Shown: one piece after another, positions 37,923 through 45,263 of the stretch
Numbering within the stretch: the first letter of the stretch is position 1
Layout of the letters: each line of letters opens with the position of its first letter
Origin: Zoogloea sp.
GTDB lineage: Bacteria > Pseudomonadota > Gammaproteobacteria > Burkholderiales > Rhodocyclaceae
Assembly (NCBI GenBank): GCA_023150095.1
Contig: JAKLLO010000004.1
Span: 1 to 64,000 of the forward strand
DNA length: 64,000 nt
Direction: 5' to 3'
Position numbers and translations under genes: made by a program
The notes under the pieces: generated by a model
What the model saw: the letters and a program-made list of their open reading frames with translations, nothing else
What the model was told of the DNA's origin: nothing
Databases searched by the model: none

Positions 37923-40237
37923 CGCCCGGCCCTCCCCATCCGCCGCAGAATGCCGCCCGCGGCCAGCGCCGCCAGCAGCACCACGGCGATCTCGCCGAGG
38001 GTATCCAGCCCGCGGAAATCCACGATGATCACATTCACCACGTTGCGCCCGTGGGCCGCGGCGAGGGATTGCGCGCCGAAGTAATCCGACAGCGCGCCAT
38101 CGAAGGGCGCGGCGGTCATCCCGAGCGCCAGCAGCGCCAGCCCCAGCCCGGCCAGCACCGCAGCCACCAACGCCAGCCCCGGCCGGCCGTGGGGCAGCAC
38201 GTTTCGCCCGGGGCGCAGCAGGCGGCCCAGCGCCAACGCCACCACCACAGCAAAGACCCCATCCACCGCCAACTGGGTGAAGGCCAGATCCGGCGCCCCG
38301 CGCGAGAGGAAAACCAGCACCGAACCCAGCCCGGCGATACCGCAGGCAAGGAGCAGCGCCATCCGCCGCCGCGCGAAGACACAAGCGAGCCCGGCCCCGG
38401 CCACCAGCAGCGCGCCGGCGGCGAGGCCGGCATCCACCTCGACCGACGCGGCCGGCAGATCAAGCCGCAGCACCCACGGCAGCAGCGCCAGCCCGGCGGC
38501 GGCGAGCAGCGTGGCGGTGTAGATCGGCAGGCGGCCGTGCTGGAGCTCCTTGGTCACCATACCGGCGAGCTTGCCCAGCCCGGCCATCGCCCGCTCGAAG
38601 CCGCGCTGGCCGCTGGGCCCGCGGGACGGGTCGCGCCCGTGCAGCCCGCGCTCACGCTGCAGGCGGAAATACAGCCAGATGCCGCCCACGAAGGCCACCG
38701 CGCTCATGGCCAGGGGCAGGTTGAAGCCGTGCCACAGGGCGATGCTCACGTCGGGCATCGGCGCGCCGCTCACCGCCGGCACCGCCACCGTCAGCAGCGG
38801 GCCGAAGGTCTGCATGGGCATCAGGCCGACCGCCACGCACACCAGCACCAGCAGATCCACCGGCACCCGCATCCACAGGGGCGGTTCGTGGGGATGGCGG
38901 TCGAGGCCCACCGGCGCGCCGTGGAAGAAGGTGTCGTGGATGAAGCGGGTCGAATAGGCCACGCCCAGCAGGCCGGCCAGCACCGCGCCGGTGGGCACCA
39001 GCCAGGCCAGCAGCGGATGGCCCACCTCCAGCGCCTCGGCGAAGAACATCTCCTTCGACAGGAAGCCGTTGAGGAGCGGCACGCCGGCCATCGCGGCAGC
39101 GGCGGTGATCGCCAGCACCGACGTCCACGGCATGTAGCGGATCAGCCCGTTGATGCGGCGCAGGTCGCGGGTGCCGCATTCGTGGTCGATGATGCCGGCG
39201 GCCATGAACAGGCTGGCCTTGAAGGTGGCGTGGTTGAGGATGTGGAACACCGCCGCCACCACCGCCAGCTCGGAGCCCATCCCCAGCAGCAGGGTGATGA
39301 GCCCCAGGTGCGACAAGGTCGAGTAGGCCAGCAGGCCCTTCAGATCGTGCTGGAACACCGCGTACCACGCGCCCACCAGCAGCGTCGCCAGCCCGGCGAG
39401 GCTCACCGCGTAGAGCCACATCTCGCTGCCGGCCAGCACCGGGTAGAGCCGCGCCAGCAGGAAGACGCCGGCCTTCACCATCGTCGCCGAGTGCAGGAAG
39501 GCCGACACCGGCGTGGGCGCGGCCATCGCGTGGGGCAGCCAGAAGTGGAAGGGAAACTGGGCGCTCTTGGTGAAGGCGCCCAGCAGGATCAGCGCCAGGA
39601 TCGCCGGATACAGCGGATCGGCGCGCACCGCCGGGCCGGCGGCGAGCACCGCGTCGAGATCGAAACTGCCGGCCACCTGGCCCAGCAGGATCAGCCCGGC
39701 CAGCAGGCACAGGCCGCCGCCAGCGGTGATCGTCAGAGCCATCCGCGCGCCCTGGCGGGCGTCGTCCCGGTGCGTCCAGAACCCGATCAGCAGGAAGGAC
39801 GCGACGCTGGTCAGTTCCCAGAACACCAGCAGCACGATCAGGTTGCCGGCCGTCACCACGCCCAGCATCGCCCCGGCAAAGGCCAACAGGTAGGCCAGGA
39901 AGCGCGGCTCCGAATCCTCGGCCGACAGGTAGTAGTGGGCGTACAGCACCACCAGCGCCCCGATGCCCGAGATCAGCAGACAGAAGATCCACGCGAGGCC
40001 ATCGACCCGCACGGTGTAGTCGATGCCGGCGAGCCACGGCGTGCTCACGCGGAGCAACTCACCCGCAAACATCGCCGGGCCCATCGCCACCGTGAAGGCG
40101 CCGGAAGCCAGCATCACCGCCGCCGTGACGAGCGCCGACAGGCCGCGCCGGCTTGCGGGCAGCGCGCCCACGGCAAAGGCCGCCGCAAAAGGCAGCAGGG
40201 GCAGGAAGGGGAGGAAGTTCAGAACGCCGGGATGCAC
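37919..40237 (-). CDS. mnhA: Na+/H+ antiporter subunit A
   Basis: This subunit of about 772 residues is homologous to complex I NuoL. Residues 1-600 form the proton-channel core, with the Glu in VFWELTSVASFLLIG and Lys in FTKSAQFPFHFWLPHAMAAPTPVSA. The last 170 residues add the MbhD/MbhE-like membrane domain (RGAPDLAFTQLAVD, RGLDTLGEIAVVL). The start is inferred as GTG 40237, which gives the family N-terminus; no ribosome site is clear. It leads mnhA-G, each gene overlapping the next, so the operon is one unit. Confidence 0.92.
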   Translation of the reverse strand: MHPGVLNFLPFLPLLPFAAAFAVGALPASRRGLSALVTAAVMLASGAFTVAMGPAMFAGELLRVSTPWLAGIDYTVRVDGLAWIFCLLISGIGALVVLYAHYYLSAEDSEPRFLAYLLAFAGAMLGVVTAGNLIVLLVFWELTSVASFLLIGFWTHRDDARQGARMALTITAGGGLCLLAGLILLGQVAGSFDLDAVLAAGPAVRADPLYPAILALILLGAFTKSAQFPFHFWLPHAMAAPTPVSAFLHSATMVKAGVFLLARLYPVLAGSEMWLYAVSLAGLATLLVGAWYAVFQHDLKGLLAYSTLSHLGLITLLLGMGSELAVVAAVFHILNHATFKASLFMAAGIIDHECGTRDLRRINGLIRYMPWTSVLAITAAAAMAGVPLLNGFLSKEMFFAEALEVGHPLLAWLVPTGAVLAGLLGVAYSTRFIHDTFFHGAPVGLDRHPHEPPLWMRVPVDLLVLVCVAVGLMPMQTFGPLLTVAVPAVSGAPMPDVSIALWHGFNLPLAMSAVAFVGGIWLYFRLQRERGLHGRDPSRGPSGQRGFERAMAGLGKLAGMVTKELQHGRLPIYTATLLAAAGLALLPWVLRLDLPAASVEVDAGLAAGALLVAGAGLACVFARRRMALLLACGIAGLGSVLVFLSRGAPDLAFTQLAVDGVFAVVVALALGRLLRPGRNVLPHGRPGLALVAAVLAGLGLALLALGMTAAPFDGALSDYFGAQSLAAAHGRNVVNVIIVDFRGLDTLGEIAVVLLAALAAGGILRRMGRAGR

Positions 40238-40368
40238 CGGCGGATGGTAGCAGCGTCGACGGAAACGGATAAGTCGGAAAAACCGGTTTGAGCCTGCGAA
40301 ATTACCTGCATCGACCCCGCCACAACCGCGCCCGCCCGGCCATGACCGATGGGTTTGGTGCACGGCAC

Positions 40369-40384
40369 CTAAACCATCGTCTAA
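40369..40384 (+). promoter_or_regulatory. Tod-box-like TmoT/TodT operator
   Basis: CTAAACCATCGTCTAA matches the 16-base tod box ATAAAC-CATC-GTTTAT at 13 positions, as I recall that box. A partial inverted half (CCGATGGGTTT) lies at 40347-40357. It is 147-162 bases before tmoA, and the TodS/TodT-type regulators are encoded just after tmoF. Confidence 0.6.
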
Positions 40385-40393
40385 TTTTTGGAC

Positions 40394-40417
40394 AGCCAAA
40401 ATCTCGATAAATTGGCT
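40394..40417 (+). promoter_or_regulatory. Inverted repeat AGCCAA-N12-TTGGCT upstream of tmoA
   Basis: Perfect 6-base arms at 40394-40399 and 40412-40417 flank an AT-rich spacer, just downstream of the tod-box-like site. It may be a second regulator site or part of the promoter. No strict -35/-10 pair was assigned. Confidence 0.45.
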
Positions 40418-40530
40418 CCCGAGTGGTTGAACGGCCCCCTGCCGCCGACCGGTCGATTCGGGCGAGCCCTTTTCGCCCATACAAAAAAGGTGCCGCGCCG
40501 CACCTGCATTCCGATAAGGAGGAGACACCC

Positions 40531-42036
40531 ATGGCCGTACTCAACCGGATGGACTGGTATGACCTCGCCAGAACCACCAACTGGACCCCCACCTACGTCA
40601 GCGAGGACGAGCTGTTCCCGCCCATGCTGTCGGGCGAATTCGGGCTGCCGCTCTCGGCCTGGGAGAAATACGACGAGCCCTACAAGCAGACCTACCCCGA
40701 ATACGTGAAAGTGCAGCGCGAGAAGGACGCCGGCGCCTACTCGGTGAAGGCCGCGCTGGAGCGCAGCCGCATCTTCGAGAACGCCGACCCGGGCTGGAAA
40801 TCCGTGATGAAGGCCCACTACGGCGCCATCGCCCGCGGCGAATACGCCGCCGCCAGCGCCGAGGCGCGGATGATGCGTTTCTCCAAGGCGCCGGGCATGC
40901 GCAACATGGCCACCCTGGGCTGCATGGACGAGATCCGCCACGGCCAGATGCAGCTCTACTTCCCCCATGAGCACGTCTCGAAGGACCGCCAGATGGACTG
41001 GGCCTTCAAGGCCTACGACACCAACGAGTGGGCGATGATCGCCGCGCGGCACTTCTTCGACGACATCATGATGACCCGCGACGCCATCAGCGTGTCGATC
41101 ATGCTCACCTTCAGCTTCGAGACCGGCTTCACCAACATGCAGTTCCTCGGCCTCGCCGCCGACGCTGCCGAAGCCGGCGACCACACCTTCGCCAACCTCA
41201 TCTCCAGCATCCAGACCGACGAATCCCGCCACGCCCAGATCGGCGGCCCGGCGCTCAAGGTGCTGATCGAGAACGGCCACAAGGCCGAAGCCCAGAAGCG
41301 CGTGGACATCGCCGTGTGGGGCGCCTGGAAGCTGTTCTCGGTGCTCACCGGCCCGATCATGGATTACTACACGCCGCTCGAGCACCGCAAGCAGTCGTTC
41401 AAGGAGTTCATGGAAGAGTGGATCGTCGCCCAGTTCGAGCGCGCCCTCACCGACATGGGCCTCGACCTGCCCTGGTACTGGGACATCTTCCTGAAGGACA
41501 TCAGCCAGACCCACCACGGCATGCACCTGGGCTCCTACTTCTGGCGCCCGACCCTGTGGTGGAACCCGGCCGCCGGCGTCACCCCCGACGAGCGCACCTG
41601 GCTGGAAGAAAAGTACCCCGGCTGGAACGACACCTGGGGCCAGTGCTGGGACGTGTTCATCGACAACGTGGTGGACGGCAACATGGCGATGACCTACCCC
41701 GAGACCCTGCCCTACGTCTGCAACATGTGCCAGCTGCCCATCCTCGGCACGCCGGGCAAGGGCTGGAACGTCAAGGACTACCCGCTCGAATACAACGGCC
41801 GCCTGTACCACTTCGGCTCCGAGGTGGATCGCTGGGTCTTCGAGCAGGAGCCCGAGCGCTACGCCGGCCACCTGTCGATCGTCGACCGCTTCCTGGCCGG
41901 GATGATCCAGCCCATGAACCTCGAAGGCGCGCTGGCCTACATGAACCTGGCCCCCGGCGAGATGGGCGACGACGCCCACAACTACGCCTGGGCCGAGGTC
42001 TACCGCGCCCTGCGCGCCGCCCGCAAGGCCGGCTGA
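40531..42036 (+). CDS. tmoA: Toluene-4-monooxygenase-type hydroxylase alpha subunit
   Basis: This 501-residue subunit holds the diiron centre that hydroxylates toluene or benzene. All six iron ligands fall at the same numbers as in toluene 4-monooxygenase: Glu104, Glu134, His137, Glu197, Glu231 and His234. The substrate-pocket residues Ile100, Gly103 and Ala107, and Thr201 and Gln141, also match that enzyme. The ATG has an aaggagga site 9 bases upstream; the longer upstream frame is promoter DNA. It is the first gene of tmoABCDEF. Regiospecificity cannot be fixed by sequence alone, but the pocket points to para-type oxidation. Confidence 0.96.
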   Translation: MAVLNRMDWYDLARTTNWTPTYVSEDELFPPMLSGEFGLPLSAWEKYDEPYKQTYPEYVKVQREKDAGAYSVKAALERSRIFENADPGWKSVMKAHYGAIARGEYAAASAEARMMRFSKAPGMRNMATLGCMDEIRHGQMQLYFPHEHVSKDRQMDWAFKAYDTNEWAMIAARHFFDDIMMTRDAISVSIMLTFSFETGFTNMQFLGLAADAAEAGDHTFANLISSIQTDESRHAQIGGPALKVLIENGHKAEAQKRVDIAVWGAWKLFSVLTGPIMDYYTPLEHRKQSFKEFMEEWIVAQFERALTDMGLDLPWYWDIFLKDISQTHHGMHLGSYFWRPTLWWNPAAGVTPDERTWLEEKYPGWNDTWGQCWDVFIDNVVDGNMAMTYPETLPYVCNMCQLPILGTPGKGWNVKDYPLEYNGRLYHFGSEVDRWVFEQEPERYAGHLSIVDRFLAGMIQPMNLEGALAYMNLAPGEMGDDAHNYAWAEVYRALRAARKAG

Positions 42037-42099
42037 AGCCAGCGCCCATTCCACCCGGCGCCACCGCGCGCCGGGCAACCCGACACCCGGAGATTCCCC

Positions 42100-42360
42100 A
42101 TGGCCCTGTTCCCCCTCACCTCCAACTTTGAAGGCGACTTCGTGCTGCAGCTGGTCGCCGTCGACACCGACAACACCATGGACGAAGTGGCCGCCGCCGC
42201 CGCCGTCCATTCGGTCGGCCGCCGCGTGCGCGCCCGGCCCGGCCACATCCTGCGCGTCCGTCAGCAGGGCGCAACAGAGTTCCTGCCGCGCGACCTCAAG
42301 GTGGCCGACGCCGGCCTCAAGCCCACCGAGACCATCGAGATCATCTGGCAGGCCGCCTGA
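42100..42360 (+). CDS. tmoB: Monooxygenase gamma subunit
   Basis: This 86-residue subunit has a ubiquitin-like fold and packs against the hydroxylase alpha subunit. It follows the TmoB pattern (FPLTSNFEGDFVLQLV, RRVRARPG, LPRDLKVADAGLKPTE) at usual length. It lies 63 bases after tmoA. Confidence 0.94.
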   Translation: MALFPLTSNFEGDFVLQLVAVDTDNTMDEVAAAAAVHSVGRRVRARPGHILRVRQQGATEFLPRDLKVADAGLKPTETIEIIWQAA

Positions 42361-42384
42361 GCCCGCCCACACCCGGAGCACGAC

Positions 42385-42720
42385 ATGAGCTTTACCAAGG
42401 TATGCACCGTCGACGACGTGTGGGAAGGCGAGATGGCCCCCTTCACCGTCAATGACCACGAGATCGTGCTGGTCTGCGCCGAAGGGGGCGAGATCGCGGC
42501 CTTCCAGGGCGTCTGCCCGCACCAGGACATCTCCCTCGCCGAAGGCCAGTTCGACGGCAAGAAGCTGATCTGCCGCGCCCACCTGTGGCAGTTCGACGCC
42601 AGCAGCGGCAAGGGCATCAACCCCGACGACTGCGCGCTCGCCAAGTACCCGGTGCGCATCGACGGCGACGACATCTACGTGAGCACCGAAGGCGTCGAAC
42701 CGCTCTTCGCCCACAGCTGA
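42385..42720 (+). CDS. tmoC: Rieske-type ferredoxin of the monooxygenase
   Basis: This 111-residue protein carries a Rieske 2Fe-2S cluster bound by Cys44 and His46 (CPHQ) and Cys63 and His66 (CRAHLW). It shuttles electrons from the reductase TmoF to the hydroxylase. Ligand numbers differ by one from TmoC of the toluene 4-monooxygenase. It lies 24 bases after tmoB. Confidence 0.95.
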   Translation: MSFTKVCTVDDVWEGEMAPFTVNDHEIVLVCAEGGEIAAFQGVCPHQDISLAEGQFDGKKLICRAHLWQFDASSGKGINPDDCALAKYPVRIDGDDIYVSTEGVEPLFAHS

Positions 42721-42735
42721 ACCAAGGAGAACCCC

Positions 42736-43050
42736 ATGAGCACAGCCAGCTCCGCGCAGGCCTATCACAACAACCTGGTCGGCCCGGTGATGCGCGCCGG
42801 CGACCTGGCCCAGGCCGTCATCGAGGCCGCGAAGGTCGACAACCCCGGCAAGGAAGTCTTCGTGGACGACAAGCGGGCCTACATCCGCATCCACACCGAA
42901 CACGAAATGATCCTGCGCCAGGCCACCATCGAAGAAGAACTCGGCCGCCCCTTCCGCATGAACGACCTGGAAGTGGACCTCAGCTCCTTCGCCGGCCAGA
43001 TCGAGAGCCGCGACGACTCGGTGCGCTTCTACTTCGCCAAGAAGCTCTGA
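42736..43050 (+). CDS. tmoD: Monooxygenase effector (coupling) protein
   Basis: This 104-residue cofactor-free protein belongs to the MmoB/TmoD family, which binds the hydroxylase and couples oxygen activation to substrate oxidation. The motifs NNLVGPVMRAGDLAQAVIEAA and a C-terminal VRFYF are as expected. A strong aaggag site precedes the ATG, 15 bases after tmoC. Confidence 0.95.
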   Translation: MSTASSAQAYHNNLVGPVMRAGDLAQAVIEAAKVDNPGKEVFVDDKRAYIRIHTEHEMILRQATIEEELGRPFRMNDLEVDLSSFAGQIESRDDSVRFYFAKKL

Positions 43051-43103
43051 GCCCGCCCGCAACACCGCACACAAGACAAGACAGAACACCGGAGGAGACA
43101 ACC

Positions 43104-44090
43104 ATGACCGAAGCCCAAGTGCTCAAGCCCCAGAAGACCTGGAGCCACCTCGCCGCCCGCCGCAGGAAGCCCAGCGAATACGAGATCGTCAGCGCCAACC
43201 TGCACTACAACGACCGCGACCCGAACTCGCCCTACGAGCTCTCGCCGGGCCTGTTCATGAACGAGTGGTACAAGAAGCACACCTTCGGCACCGCCCTCAA
43301 GCACGCCGACTGGAACGCCTTCCGCGATCCCGAGGAGGTCGTCTACCGCACCTACAACCTGATGCAGGACGGCCAGGAGACCTACGTCACCGGCCTGTTC
43401 GACCAGTTCAACCAGCGCGAACACGACAAGGCCCTCGACCCGCGCTGGGCCGGCACCCTGGCCCGGCTGTACACGCCGGCCCGCTACCTCTTCCACACCC
43501 TGCAGATGGCCTCGGCCTACGTGGGTCAGGTGTCGCCCGCCAGCACCATCACCAACTGCCACTACTTCCAGATGGCCGACAGCCTGCGCTGGCTCAGCCA
43601 CACCGCCTACCGCACCCGCGAGCTGTCCAACACCTTCAAGGAAACCGGCTTCGGCCTTGACGAGCGCCGCTACTGGGAAGAAGACGCCGCCTGGCAGGGC
43701 TTCCGCGAGCTGATGGAGCGCGCCCTCACGGTGTGGGACTGGGGCGAGGCCATCGTCGTCCTCAACCTCATCGCCAAGCCGGCCATCGAGGAATCGGTGC
43801 TGCGCCGCCTGGGCGAATCCGCCCGCCACAACGGCGACATGCTGCTGGCGCTCCTCACCGACGCCCAGCTCATCGACTCCGCCCGCCACCGCCGCTGGAT
43901 CGCCGCCTTCGTGCGGATGGCCCTCGAAACCCCGGGCAACCTGGAGCTCATCCAGGGTTGGATCGCCAAATGGGAGCCGCTCGCCGACAAGGCCATCGAC
44001 GCCTATTGCGCGGCCCTGCCCGACGTGCCCGAAGCCGCCGCGTCGGCCCGCGCCGCCACCCGCGACTTCCGCCGGTCCCTCGGCCTGTAA
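43104..44090 (+). CDS. tmoE: Monooxygenase hydroxylase beta subunit
   Basis: This 328-residue helical subunit is related to the alpha subunit but has lost the iron ligands, as usual for the family. Features such as KTWSHLAARRRKPSEYEIVS at the start and QMADSLRWLSHTAYR in the centre fit TmoE. A ggaggag site lies just before the ATG. It pairs with TmoA and TmoB in the hydroxylase. Confidence 0.94.
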   Translation: MTEAQVLKPQKTWSHLAARRRKPSEYEIVSANLHYNDRDPNSPYELSPGLFMNEWYKKHTFGTALKHADWNAFRDPEEVVYRTYNLMQDGQETYVTGLFDQFNQREHDKALDPRWAGTLARLYTPARYLFHTLQMASAYVGQVSPASTITNCHYFQMADSLRWLSHTAYRTRELSNTFKETGFGLDERRYWEEDAAWQGFRELMERALTVWDWGEAIVVLNLIAKPAIEESVLRRLGESARHNGDMLLALLTDAQLIDSARHRRWIAAFVRMALETPGNLELIQGWIAKWEPLADKAIDAYCAALPDVPEAAASARAATRDFRRSLGL

Positions 44091-44141
44091 CCCACAGCGC
44101 GCGGGCGCGGCCAGCGCCGCCGCCCGCGCCGGGAGCCCTTC

Positions 44142-45158
44142 ATGCAAGAGATCGTCATCCACAACGAGAAGGACGGCGCCAGCTTTGCCCAGGCAGATGG
44201 CGACACCGTCCTCCGCGCGGCCCTGCGCGCCGGGGTTGGCCTTGCCCACGAATGCAACTCCGGCGGCTGCGGCGCCTGCAAGTTCGAGCTGGTCGAAGGC
44301 GAGCTGGAAACCCTGTGGCCCGACGCCCCCGGCCTCTCCGAGCGCGACCGCTGCCGCGGCCGTCACCTGGCCTGCCAGTGCCGGGCCCTCGGCCCCGTGC
44401 GCATCAAGGCCCCGGGCGGCGCCGAGTACGTGCCGCGCATCCGCCCGGCCCGCCAGATCGCGCGCCTCGCCGGCATCACCGACCTCACCCACGACATCCG
44501 CGAGTTCCGCTTCGCCACCAACACCCCGGCGAGCTTCCTGCCCGGCCAGTACGCCATGCTCGACCTGCCGGGCGTCGGCACCTCCCGCGCCTACTCGCTC
44601 TCCAACACCGCCAACGACGGCGGCGAATGGCACTTCCAGATCCGCCGCGTGCCCCACGGCCAAGGCACCCATGTGCTGTTCGACAAGCTCAAGCCGGGCG
44701 ACGAGATCGGCCTCGACGGCCCCTACGGCGTGGCCTGGCTGCGCACCGACGCGCCCCGCGACATCGTCTGCGTGGCGGGCGGATCGGGCCTCGCGCCGAT
44801 GATCTCCATCGCCCGCGGCGCCGCCGAGGCCGGGCTGCTGAAGGATCGCAAGCTGCACTTCTTCTACGGCGCGCGCACCCCGCGGGATGTGTGCGGCGAG
44901 GCGCTGCTGTCCCAGCTTGATGGCTTTGGCGAGCGCATCCGCTACGTGCCGGTGGTGTCGCTGCCCGGCGACGACGGTGCCTGGCAGGGCGAGACGGGCT
45001 ACGTGCATGATGCCGTCGCCCGCCTGCTGCCCGACCTGCTTACCGGCTACGAGTTCTACTTCGCCGGCCCGCCGCCCATGACCCAGGCCCTGCAGGAGAT
45101 GCTGATGGTCGGCCACCGCGTGCCTTTCGGGCAGATCCACTTCGACCGCTTTTTCTGA
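44142..45158 (+). CDS. tmoF: Monooxygenase NADH reductase
   Basis: This 338-residue reductase has an N-terminal plant-type 2Fe-2S domain (Cys38, Cys43, Cys46, Cys78), an FAD domain (RAYSLSN, about 150) and an NAD domain (CVAGGSGLAPM). It oxidises NADH and reduces TmoC. It ends the catalytic part of the operon. The next gene, a sensor kinase, starts 105 bases later. Confidence 0.95.
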   Translation: MQEIVIHNEKDGASFAQADGDTVLRAALRAGVGLAHECNSGGCGACKFELVEGELETLWPDAPGLSERDRCRGRHLACQCRALGPVRIKAPGGAEYVPRIRPARQIARLAGITDLTHDIREFRFATNTPASFLPGQYAMLDLPGVGTSRAYSLSNTANDGGEWHFQIRRVPHGQGTHVLFDKLKPGDEIGLDGPYGVAWLRTDAPRDIVCVAGGSGLAPMISIARGAAEAGLLKDRKLHFFYGARTPRDVCGEALLSQLDGFGERIRYVPVVSLPGDDGAWQGETGYVHDAVARLLPDLLTGYEFYFAGPPPMTQALQEMLMVGHRVPFGQIHFDRFF

Positions 45159-45263
45159 TCCACCGGTGCAAAGGGCTTCGCATCGCCGCCCCGGGCGACG
45201 TATCGTGATGATGGCGGGACGGCACACGGGCCGGCCCGACATCGACAGGAGGACATCCACAGC

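Noticed and set aside
38051..40291. Plus-strand open frame of 746 codons opposite mnhA
   Set aside because: It is an Arg/Gln/His-rich shadow of the antiporter gene with no recognisable domain.
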